From Lachnospiraceae bacterium (lineage in GTDB: Bacteria > Bacillota > Clostridia > Lachnospirales > Lachnospiraceae): a stretch of DNA of 6,837 nt. Positions 1 to 6,534 of the stretch are shown here, piece after piece (position 1 is the stretch's first letter; each line of letters begins with the position of its first letter). The notes below the pieces were generated by a model. The model saw only the letters and a program-made list of their open reading frames with translations. It did no database searches and was not told where the DNA came from. Position numbers and translations under genes: made by a program. The stretch spans positions 1-6,837 of the forward strand of contig CAAGRM010000219.1 of NCBI GenBank assembly GCA_900772675.1. The letters run 5' to 3'.

Positions 1-152
1 ACTCTTTCGCAGAAAAAGCAGATGTCTGTTTGTCTTCTCAAGGAAAGGAATGTCTTAAAAACTGTTGGAAAAGATCCCGGCAGAGGAGACATCATTGACG
101 GGGACAGGCACCGCCCCATTGCCTGAAAAAGTCAGTCTGGACCTGAGCGTGT

Positions 153-222
153 CTGAAAAAGCATTTTCGCGGGCTGCAAGCCTCACAAACCGGGACTCAT
201 AGCTTACGAAAAGCCTTTTTCG
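153..222 (+). promoter_or_regulatory. Possible structured 5' leader: three small hairpins
   Basis: Three hairpins lie in a row upstream of the first gene: GAAAA/TTTTC (155-159 with 164-168, loop AGCA), GGCT/AGCC (172-175 with 179-182, loop GCA) and CGAAAA/TTTTCG (207-212 with 217-222, loop GCCT). The first and third share the same A-run/T-run design. A perfect 9-bp direct repeat CTGAAAAAG occurs at 123-131 and 153-161, 30 bp apart. None has the T-tract of an intrinsic terminator. They could be an untranslated leader structure or an operator, or chance pairing in A/T-run-rich sequence. No known riboswitch consensus was recognised. Confidence 0.2.
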
Positions 223-256
223 GATTACTTTGGCGCAGAGGCGCAAGATGACGAAA

Positions 257-263
257 GAAGGAG
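257..263 (+). promoter_or_regulatory. Ribosome binding site deciding the first gene's start
   Basis: GAAGGAG sits 5 nt before the ATG at 269. It supports that start over the in-frame TTG at 230 and ATG at 248, which have no good Shine-Dalgarno. The start at 269 also puts the signal peptide at the true N-terminus. Confidence 0.85.
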
Positions 264-268
264 AAAAC

Positions 269-3200
269 ATGAAAGGGAATTCAAGTAAATTTCTGGCATT
301 GCTGCTGTCGGCTTCTATGATGATGAGTCCGGCTGCCAGCGTATTAGCAGATACGCAGGAAAATGCAGCGCAGACAGAGAGCAGCACGGCTGTACAGGAA
401 GCACCGCAGAACGAAGAAACCACAGAAACCACAGAAACCACAGAAACCGCAGAGCCGGAGACTACACCGGCTGAAAACGCTGCAGAGAGCGTTACGGAAA
501 CACCGGCGGAAGAGCCAAAAGAAGAGGAAAAAGAAGAAACGGAGACACCTGCGGCAACACCATCCGCAGATGAGAAGACTTCGGAAGACACAGAAAACAG
601 CACCGGAAAAGACCAAAAAGAGACCGGAGATACCACAGAAAAAGAACCGAAGGCAGAAGAAGAGACTGTCAAAGGAACGGAGACAAAAACACCGGCAGAG
701 GAAACAAAGGAGCCGGAAAAAGAAGCAGCAAAAGACGATGCCGGAAAGATCACGGAGCAGCCGAAAACCGAGGAAAAAGAAACGGTAAAGAAAGAAGAAA
801 AAGCAGCAGAGACAGCAAAACCGGCAGACGGAGATTATGCTTCTGAGGCAGAGACAACAGGAAGCATGTTCCGTGTGATTTCTTCCAAACTGATCGTAAA
901 AGACGGAAAGCTGAAAGCCTCCGTTCTGCTGAGCGGTACTGGTTACGATTATCTCTATGCAGGAACTGCAGCAGAGGCAGAGAATGCAGATGAAAAAGAA
1001 TGGATCGCCTTTACGGGAAGTGAAACCTATACGGATCAGGAGAGCGGTGCAGAAAAAACGGGATATCGTTTTGAACTGCCGGTGGAGGAGCTTGGCCAAC
1101 CGATGAAGATTGCCGCCCGCTCCGCAAAGAAAAAAACATGGGCAGATAAAACAATCACCATTCACAGCACCGGGGCGATTCCAACGGTAACACCGGAACC
1201 GACCAAAGCACCGGGTGAGAATTCCGGAGAGAGCTCCACGGAAACTCCGTCAAGCGTAGAGGCACCGGTGACCAAGGAAGATGGCAGCGTATTCAAAATG
1301 TTTGTCGTCTCTGAGGCAACCATGATCACAAAGGGAGATAAGCTGGTTCTTACTCTGAAAACAAAAAATGTCTCCTTTGATAAACTGTATCTCGGAAAGA
1401 ATGATGATCTTGCAAAAGCACCGGTCATTCAGGGAATGAAGGAAGCTGACGGCGGTTATTCTTTCTCCTTTGAGGTAGACAGCGACAAAGCCGGCACGAC
1501 CATTCCGGTGGTTCTTGGAAAGCTGGATGGAACCTGGTACACCAAACAGCAGCTTTCGCTTGTGATTCCGGGAACCAAAGCACCGGATACCAACCCGACG
1601 CCAAAACCAACGGAGACACCGAAACCAACGGAGACACCGGTTCCGACGGCAACTCCGACTCCGGAAGCGTCCAAAGTGGAAAATGGTATCTACAGCGCAA
1701 GCGCAGAGACCGGTGCAGCGATGTTTAAGGTAGTCGGTGTAGAGCTGACAGTCAAAGACGGCGCGATGAAAGCGCGGATCACCTTAAGCGGAGTTGCCTA
1801 TGATTATCTGTATATGGGAACTCCGGAAGAAGCAGAAAAAGCAGACAAGAGCGAATGGATCGCAGGCGTTGGTACGGTTGAATATACAACGGCGGACGGT
1901 CAGACGAAAACAGGAATGCAGTATGATATTCCGGTAGCAGCACTGGATCAGGCACTTGTCGTTGCGTCCCATTCGGAAAACCGGGATAAATGGTATGCAA
2001 GAACGATCACCATTGCATCGGACAGCCTGAAAAAGACGGCAGATCTTCCGGCAGACGAAACCGGCAAAGTAGCAGATGGAATCTATGAAGCGTCTGCAAC
2101 AACAAATGCAGCGATGTTTAAGGTAGTCGGCGTAAAACTGACAGCCAAGAACGGAAAAATGACGGCAGCTATCACCCTGAGTGGAGTCGGCTATAATTAT
2201 CTGTATATGGGAACACCGGAAGAGGCCCAAAAAGCAGGAAACAGCGCATGGATTGCCGCGAAGGGAGAAGTACAGTACACACTGGACGGTGTAACGAAAA
2301 CCGGAATGCAGTTTGAAATTCCGGTAGAAAACCTGGATCAGGAACTTGCAGTAGCAGCACATGCGGTAAAGAGCGGCAAATGGTATGCGAGAACGATCAC
2401 CATCGCCTCCTCCAGCCTGAAAAAAACCGGAGACCTTCCGTCGGATGAAAATCAGAAACCGACCATTGCTCCGACCAAGACACCAACGACATCTCCGTCG
2501 GAGACACCGGTTGTAAAACCGACTACAACCCCAACGGCAACTCCGACCGCAGCTCCGACACAGAAACCGGCTGATACAAAACCGGAGCAGGAATCCAAAT
2601 ATGAGTCCGATCTGAGCGGCGGAACATCGAAGGTAAACAGTTCTACCACACTGGCAGACGGCGTTTACACACCGGACGGCTTTTCCTTCTCGGGCGGTAC
2701 CGGAAAGGTAAGTATCTCCTGCAGCAAAATCACCGTAACAAACGGACAGGCTTATGCAACCATCGCTTTTAGCAGCCCGTATTACGGATATGTAAAAGCA
2801 AACGGAAACAAATATATGGCAAGTGTCAGCGGCGGAAGCAGTGTCTTTACCATTCCGGTACAGCTGAATCAGAATAATACCATTATCGGTATGACAACAA
2901 GAATGTCGGTTGCCCATGAGATCTCCTACAATATCTTCATTTCTCTGGCAGCAGCAAAGAAGGGCGGCAGTGCTTCTGGTGGTACAGGCTTTGTAAAAGC
3001 AGACGGAACCACATCCACGATCAGTACGGATAACTCCAAGCTGGATACCAGTGCTCCGGAGATCATGGGTCTGGAGTACCAGGCGGAGACGAAGCTCGCC
3101 TATGCGGAGTACTTCAAAATGTATCATTACGATCAGGGCATCACACTGCTGGAGATTGATATGACAAAGGATACCGAGCGTGATCCGGAGAAACAGACGG

Positions 3201-4006
3201 AAGACGACAAAAAGGCAGAAGATGGCGATACAACAGCAGAGGATACCGCACCGGCTACCGATGAGGAAGAAGCGGAAGCGGCATCCGATTCCAAGAAGAG
3301 CAGCGAAAAGAAGGTAAAAGACCTGGCTGAGAAGACAAAAGAGCTGTACGAGGGAAATGTTGTAAAATATCTGATTGTTCCGAAAGACGTTGAAATTCCG
3401 GCAGGACTGGACAAGGATATGATCGTGATCCAGCTTCCGGTTGAAAAAGCATACGTTGCATCGGAAGATGCACTGAAGCTTCTCGATGAGAAGCTGGATG
3501 CAACAGAAAGCATCAAAGCGGTCGGTATGGAGCAGAAGGACTGCAAGATTGAAAACATTGCAAAAGCAATGAAAGATAAAAAAATCTCCTTTGACGGAGC
3601 TTTCGATGATCTGGACTACAAGGCACTGGTAAAAGACGAAATCGATTTCGCTATTCTTCCGTCTGATTTCCTTCCGGGAAATGAAAAAGACGAGGAAGAT
3701 ACGGATGCCGCAGGCGAAACAGTCGATGTAAAAGCAAAAAATCCAAAAGACGACAAGAAAACGGATGAGAAAGCAGATGAGGAGAAGACACCGGAAGAGC
3801 TTCTGAAAGAAGAAAAGGAGCTTCTGTCTGATACCGCAGATCGTCTGGCAACTCTGAAGATTCCAATGCTGGTAGACCGTTCGGCAGACGAGAAGACCGA
3901 CCTTGCCAAAGCAGAATGGCTGAAGGTTTATGGCGTCATCTTCGGATGTGGGGATGAGGCAAACGAGCTGTTTGAGCAGATGGTAAAAACAGAAGAGAAG
4001 AAATAA
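269..4006 (+). CDS. Secreted NEAT-like multidomain protein with C-terminal half solute-binding-protein domain
   Basis: A 1245-aa exported protein, probably an extracellular ligand-capture partner of the ABC importer downstream. Residues 1-27 are a Sec signal peptide (K7, hydrophobic 8-19, cleavage after V-L-A). Residues 28-182 are an acidic Thr/Glu/Lys stalk. NEAT-like beta domains occupy about 187-300, 338-435 (degenerate), 470-590 and 601-720, separated by Thr/Pro linkers. They share DGxY, SMF/AMFKVVG, LxVKDGK, YDYLYMGT, IPVxxLDQ and KWYARTITI, which parallels the strand order of NEAT (PF05031) domains. A divergent fifth beta domain (795-899) has GMTTRMSVAHE. Residues 921-1245 resemble the N-lobe and linker helix of the next gene's product (APEI, YAE-F, YL-VP, IVI-P, EWLKVYG), but no C-lobe follows. 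Acidic inserts at about 966-1028 and 1138-1180 split that lobe. I see no LPXTG motif, lipobox or C-terminal membrane segment. NEAT membership is inferred from motifs, and the ligand is unknown. Confidence 0.9.
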   Translation: MKGNSSKFLALLLSASMMMSPAASVLADTQENAAQTESSTAVQEAPQNEETTETTETTETAEPETTPAENAAESVTETPAEEPKEEEKEETETPAATPSADEKTSEDTENSTGKDQKETGDTTEKEPKAEEETVKGTETKTPAEETKEPEKEAAKDDAGKITEQPKTEEKETVKKEEKAAETAKPADGDYASEAETTGSMFRVISSKLIVKDGKLKASVLLSGTGYDYLYAGTAAEAENADEKEWIAFTGSETYTDQESGAEKTGYRFELPVEELGQPMKIAARSAKKKTWADKTITIHSTGAIPTVTPEPTKAPGENSGESSTETPSSVEAPVTKEDGSVFKMFVVSEATMITKGDKLVLTLKTKNVSFDKLYLGKNDDLAKAPVIQGMKEADGGYSFSFEVDSDKAGTTIPVVLGKLDGTWYTKQQLSLVIPGTKAPDTNPTPKPTETPKPTETPVPTATPTPEASKVENGIYSASAETGAAMFKVVGVELTVKDGAMKARITLSGVAYDYLYMGTPEEAEKADKSEWIAGVGTVEYTTADGQTKTGMQYDIPVAALDQALVVASHSENRDKWYARTITIASDSLKKTADLPADETGKVADGIYEASATTNAAMFKVVGVKLTAKNGKMTAAITLSGVGYNYLYMGTPEEAQKAGNSAWIAAKGEVQYTLDGVTKTGMQFEIPVENLDQELAVAAHAVKSGKWYARTITIASSSLKKTGDLPSDENQKPTIAPTKTPTTSPSETPVVKPTTTPTATPTAAPTQKPADTKPEQESKYESDLSGGTSKVNSSTTLADGVYTPDGFSFSGGTGKVSISCSKITVTNGQAYATIAFSSPYYGYVKANGNKYMASVSGGSSVFTIPVQLNQNNTIIGMTTRMSVAHEISYNIFISLAAAKKGGSASGGTGFVKADGTTSTISTDNSKLDTSAPEIMGLEYQAETKLAYAEYFKMYHYDQGITLLEIDMTKDTERDPEKQTEDDKKAEDGDTTAEDTAPATDEEEAEAASDSKKSSEKKVKDLAEKTKELYEGNVVKYLIVPKDVEIPAGLDKDMIVIQLPVEKAYVASEDALKLLDEKLDATESIKAVGMEQKDCKIENIAKAMKDKKISFDGAFDDLDYKALVKDEIDFAILPSDFLPGNEKDEEDTDAAGETVDVKAKNPKDDKKTDEKADEEKTPEELLKEEKELLSDTADRLATLKIPMLVDRSADEKTDLAKAEWLKVYGVIFGCGDEANELFEQMVKTEEKK
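419..454 (+). repeat. 9-bp tandem repeat coding Thr-Thr-Glu
   Basis: The unit ACCACAGAA is present three times exactly (419-445), followed by a diverged fourth copy (446-454). It is in frame and encodes Thr-Thr-Glu units in the stalk after the signal peptide. A 9-bp unit can expand or contract without a frameshift, so stalk length may vary between strains. Confidence 0.9.
1604..1639 (+). repeat. 18-bp perfect tandem duplication in Thr/Pro linker
   Basis: Two identical 18-bp copies (1604-1621 and 1622-1639) encode KPTETP twice in the Pro/Thr linker between NEAT-like domains 2 and 3. The duplication is in frame and lies in a spacer of the kind common in cell-surface proteins. Confidence 0.9.
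1676..2428 (+). repeat. Tandem NEAT-like domain duplication (domains 3 and 4)
   Basis: Two adjacent coding repeats (1676-2038 and 2069-2428) start 393 bp (131 codons) apart. They are clearly related at nucleotide as well as protein level: the 23-bp stretches at 1715-1737 and 2108-2130 are identical and encode the AMFKVVG core, and both copies end in KWYARTITIAS followed by SLKKT. Domain 4 is one residue shorter, in the loop before KTGMQ. The closeness compared with domains 1, 2 and 5 points to a more recent duplication of this pair. Confidence 0.88.
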
Positions 4007-4021
4007 TTGCAGTACAAAAGG

Positions 4022-4059
4022 AAAAAGAGCTGCTGCCGTATGGCAGCGGCCTTTTTCTT
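4022..4059 (+). terminator. Intrinsic terminator after the NEAT-like gene
   Basis: A core stem GCTGCC/GGCAGC (4032-4037 with 4042-4047, loop GTAT) is extended outwards by wobble and A-T pairs into a left A-run (4022-4026) and a right T-run (4052-4056, then CTT). The symmetric A/T flanks could make it work in both directions. It lies 16 nt after the stop of the large gene and 44 nt before the binding-protein gene. It should therefore end or reduce transcription between the two, with partial read-through into the transporter cassette. Confidence 0.85.
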
Positions 4060-4091
4060 ACCGGGAATATCTGAATAGTTACAATATAGGA

Positions 4092-4096
4092 AAGGA
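4092..4096 (+). promoter_or_regulatory. Ribosome binding site of the binding-protein gene
   Basis: AAGGA lies 6 nt before the ATG at 4103, within the purine-rich stretch AGGAAAGGA (4088-4096). It supports 4103 as the start, which places the lipoprotein signal at the N-terminus. Confidence 0.75.
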
Positions 4097-4102
4097 ATTT
4101 CA

Positions 4103-5455
4103 ATGACAGGGAAAAACGAAAGAAAGTTAAAAAAATGGGCAGCTCTTTTTCTGACGGCGGCAATGGCCTTGACAGCCTGCGGCAGCACAGCATCAACAGG
4201 CAGCAGTGCGGCATCCTCCGTGCAGAGTACATCGAATGTTTCGGAGAGTACAGCAGCTTCCGATCTTTCGGAAAATACAGCGGAGAGTACAGAAAAGAGC
4301 AGCTCTGCAGAGACGGACAGCGAATCGGAAGTGACGGAAGCAAACAGTGCATCCGGAAACAATACGGCATCCGCGGATGGATTTGCAACGACAGATGATG
4401 TCAGTGACGCACCGGAAATCACCGGAGTCACCATTGAGAGTAAACTGGTTCTGAACTACGCAGAATGTTTTAACGTATATTACTGTGCCGATGGATACAA
4501 GATACTGGATGTGAAGGACGGTGCACAGTATCTGCTCGTCCCGGAAGGAAAAGAAGCGCCGGATGACCTCGATTCCGATGTGATTGTGATCCACCAGCCG
4601 CTGGAACGTATTTACATGGCGGCAACCTCTCCGATGGCACTGTTTGATGCTATCGATTCCCTGGATACGATTCGCCTTTCCGGTGAAACGGCAAATAACT
4701 GGTATGTACAGGATGCCGTTGACGCGATGAACGCCGGAACGATGATCTTTGCCGGAAAATACAGCGAACCGGACTACGAGCTGCTGGTCAGCGAAAACTG
4801 TGACCTTGCGGTTGAATCCACCATGATCCTTCACGCCCCGAAGGTGCAGGAGATGATCGAAATGCTCGACATTCCGGTCTTCATCGACCGTTCCAGCTAC
4901 GAGACCCAGCCTCTTGGCAGAACCGAATGGATCAAGCTCTACGGTGCGATGCTGAACAAAGAGAAAGAAGCTTCTGAGTTCTTTGCAAATCAGGCAGGCG
5001 TTGTGGAAAATCTGAAGGATTTCCAGAATACGGAAAAAACCGTTGCGTTCTTCTATATTAATACGAGCGGAGCTGCCGTTGTGCGGAATCCGGAAGATTA
5101 TATTTCGAATATGATAGAGCTTGGCGGTGCGCGCAACGCATTTCGGGATCTTCAGGATGACAGCGGAAAAACCTCTGTGCCGATTACCATGGAGCAGTTT
5201 TACGATACGGCTGAAAATGCAGATTATCTGATTTATAATGCAAGCATCGACTCCACGGTAAAAACACTGGACGATCTGCTGGCAAAGGATTCCATGTTCG
5301 CGGATTATAAAGCAGTCAAAGAGGGAAATGTCTGGACAACAGAAAAATCCATGTATCAGGCAACGGATAGAATTGCACAGTTTACCAATGATATCAATCT
5401 GCTGGTGACGGGCGGTGATCCGGATCAGATGGTATTCCTGCGGAAATTATCCTGA
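4103..5455 (+). CDS. ABC transporter substrate-binding lipoprotein (iron/heme/corrinoid type)
   Basis: A 450-aa extracytoplasmic solute-binding lipoprotein that should deliver ligand to the permease downstream. A basic N-terminus (K4-K11) and hydrophobic stretch lead to the lipobox L-T-A-C with Cys26 as the lipidated residue. Residues 27-100 are a Ser/Thr/Glu-rich flexible linker. Residues 101-265 form the N-lobe of a type III binding protein (PF01497 family) with YAECF, YLLVPEG and IVIHQP. PLGRTEWIKLYG (270-281) opens the long inter-lobe helix typical of this class, and the C-lobe runs from about 310 to 446 (VAFFYIN, DYLIYNA, WTTEKSMYQ). Length is normal for the family with its long linker. 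Its TGA overlaps an ATG by one base and the permease follows at once, so the two are co-transcribed. It is paralogous to the C-terminal part of the preceding gene's product. The ligand is not set by the sequence; heme, ferric siderophore and corrinoid are all possible. Confidence 0.92.
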   Translation: MTGKNERKLKKWAALFLTAAMALTACGSTASTGSSAASSVQSTSNVSESTAASDLSENTAESTEKSSSAETDSESEVTEANSASGNNTASADGFATTDDVSDAPEITGVTIESKLVLNYAECFNVYYCADGYKILDVKDGAQYLLVPEGKEAPDDLDSDVIVIHQPLERIYMAATSPMALFDAIDSLDTIRLSGETANNWYVQDAVDAMNAGTMIFAGKYSEPDYELLVSENCDLAVESTMILHAPKVQEMIEMLDIPVFIDRSSYETQPLGRTEWIKLYGAMLNKEKEASEFFANQAGVVENLKDFQNTEKTVAFFYINTSGAAVVRNPEDYISNMIELGGARNAFRDLQDDSGKTSVPITMEQFYDTAENADYLIYNASIDSTVKTLDDLLAKDSMFADYKAVKEGNVWTTEKSMYQATDRIAQFTNDINLLVTGGDPDQMVFLRKLS

Positions 5456-5456
5456 T

Positions 5457-5461
5457 GGAGG
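5457..5461 (+). promoter_or_regulatory. Ribosome binding site deciding the permease start
   Basis: GGAGG is 5 nt before the ATG at 5467 and lies just inside and after the upstream stop. The alternative ATG at 5455, overlapping the stop as TGATG, has no Shine-Dalgarno before it, so 5467 is preferred. The alternative would add only four residues (MEAH). Confidence 0.75.
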
Positions 5462-5466
5462 CGCAT

Positions 5467-6528
5467 ATGTCAGAGAAGAAAAAGAGAACAGAAAAAGAGA
5501 ACAGCTTTCACATGGAAAACTTCCGGCGCCGTTCGCGGTATGCCGCTGTGTTCCTGATATTGCTTCTGGCGTTCGCCGTCATCACCGTGCTGAATATTAA
5601 TTCCGGAAATGTGCGAATATCAATTCCGGAGATTTTCCGCATTCTGCTGCGCCGGACAGGAGAGGGGAAAGAATTTAATATTATCTGGAAAATCAGACTT
5701 CCGCGTATTCTGATGGCGGCAATTCTGGGAGGCGCATTGTCGTTGTCCGGTTTCCTGCTGCAGACCTTCTTTGAAAACCCGATTGCCGGTCCGTTTGTAC
5801 TTGGAATATCCTCGGGTGCCAAAATGGTTGTAGCGCTGACTATGATTTTTTATCTGGGGCGGGCACACAATATTACCTCTTATACGCTGATTATTGCCGC
5901 ATTTATCGGTTCCCTGATTTCCGTCGGCTTTATCCTGCTGATGTCGCGGCGGCTGAAGCATATGGCAACGCTTCTTGTTGCTGGTATTATGATTGGCTAT
6001 ATCTGCTCAGCCGTAACAGATTTTGTTGTTACTTTTGCGGAAGATTCCGATATTGTCAACCTGCACGGCTGGTCGCAGGGAAGCTTTTCCGGCATGAGCT
6101 GGAGCAATGTGGCAATCTCCGCGGTTGTGATCGGAATTACCTTTGTCATCACGTTTCTGATGGCAAAGCCGATTGGAGCGTATCAGCTCGGCGAGGCATA
6201 TGCGCAGAGTATGGGCGTCAACATCAAGGTCTTCCGTATCGCGCTGATTCTGCTTTCCAGCATTCTCTCCGCCTGTGTCACCGCATTTGCCGGCCCGATT
6301 TCCTTTGTCGGTATCGCAGTTCCGTTTCTGATCAAACAGAGCCTCGGCACATCCCGCCCGCTGGTTGTCATTCCGGGAACGTTCGTTGGAGGTGCGGTGT
6401 TCTGTATGATGTGTGATCTGATTGCGCGTATGGCATTTGCACCGCTGGAGCTGTCGATCAGTACCGTAACATCGATTTTTGGTGCGCCGGTCGTCATTTT
6501 TATGATGCTGCGCCGGAAAAGGGGGTAA
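5467..6528 (+). CDS. FecCD/BtuC-family ABC transporter permease
   Basis: A 353-aa polytopic membrane permease of the type II importer class (PF01032), which normally works as a homodimer with two ATPases. After a charged cytoplasmic N-terminus (1-24) come the first membrane helix (25-43) and the family signatures: RLPR (77-80), a glycine-rich helix ending in Q99, and NPIAGPFVLGISSGA (104-118). GWSQGSFSG (201-209) follows, then LGEAYAQSMGV (241-251) in the cytoplasmic coupling region that contacts the ATPase, GPISFVGIAVPF (276-287), CDLIAR (316-321) and LELSISTVTSIFGAPVVIF (327-345). About ten helices are expected, and length is usual for the family. One oddity is PFLIK at 286-290 where relatives usually have Pro-His. 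It sits between the binding lipoprotein and the ATPase with 11 and 6 nt gaps, so all three are one translationally linked operon. Confidence 0.95.
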   Translation: MSEKKKRTEKENSFHMENFRRRSRYAAVFLILLLAFAVITVLNINSGNVRISIPEIFRILLRRTGEGKEFNIIWKIRLPRILMAAILGGALSLSGFLLQTFFENPIAGPFVLGISSGAKMVVALTMIFYLGRAHNITSYTLIIAAFIGSLISVGFILLMSRRLKHMATLLVAGIMIGYICSAVTDFVVTFAEDSDIVNLHGWSQGSFSGMSWSNVAISAVVIGITFVITFLMAKPIGAYQLGEAYAQSMGVNIKVFRIALILLSSILSACVTAFAGPISFVGIAVPFLIKQSLGTSRPLVVIPGTFVGGAVFCMMCDLIARMAFAPLELSISTVTSIFGAPVVIFMMLRRKRG

Positions 6529-6534
6529 GGGAAC

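Larger units (their letters stand above)
1..268. other. Leader/intergenic stretch without a convincing gene
   Basis: I see no supportable coding region here. The + strand frames are closed by stops at about 56, 95 and 126. The open frame from the window edge to the TGA at 124-126 (about 41 codons) has no recognisable protein character, although the tail of an upstream gene cannot be fully excluded. No convincing sigma-70 promoter pair, Fur-box-like palindrome or known riboswitch core was recognised. A weak TTGTCT (30-35)/TCTTAA (53-58) pair with 17 bp spacing exists but matches poorly. The 3' part contains small hairpins, listed separately, and ends in the ribosome binding site of the first gene. 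Confidence 0.5.

Noticed and set aside
1..126. Open frame from the window edge to TGA at 124-126 as the tail of an upstream gene
   Set aside because: About 41 codons of unremarkable composition with no recognisable domain end; it cannot be supported from this window alone.
1..268. Cobalamin riboswitch or Fur box upstream of the uptake locus
   Set aside because: Both were looked for because of the transporter type, but neither the B12-box-like conserved core nor an AT-rich Fur-type palindrome is present.
55..753. Minus-strand open frame rich in Ser/Val
   Set aside because: It mirrors the Glu/Thr-rich stalk coding in reverse (GAA/ACA read as Phe/Ser/Val-type codons). No family resemblance was seen.
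363..788. +1-frame open frame, Arg/Lys/Gln-rich (141 aa)
   Set aside because: It is an out-of-frame shadow of the stalk repeat region, and its composition is only that of shifted GAA/ACA codons.
1784..3127. Long open frame on the minus strand (447 aa)
   Set aside because: It is antisense to the NEAT-like gene, rich in Cys/Arg with no domain character, and has no ribosome binding site of note; stop-poor because of the codon pattern of the sense gene.
3900..4006. Sortase anchor or C-terminal membrane segment in the large protein
   Set aside because: The C-terminus is hydrophilic (ending in K-T-E-E-K-K), with no LPXTG-like motif and no hydrophobic stretch.
3950..4006. Frameshift or premature stop explaining the missing C-lobe of the half binding protein
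   Set aside because: The sequence after the stop is a terminator and not remnants of a C-lobe in any frame, so the half lobe is the true end of the gene and not a fresh truncation.
4058..4085. Possible promoter before the lipoprotein gene (TACAAT at 4080-4085, weak TTACCG at 4058)
   Set aside because: The -35 match is poor and overlaps the terminator T-tract; transcription from it would start at the ribosome binding site, leaving almost no leader.
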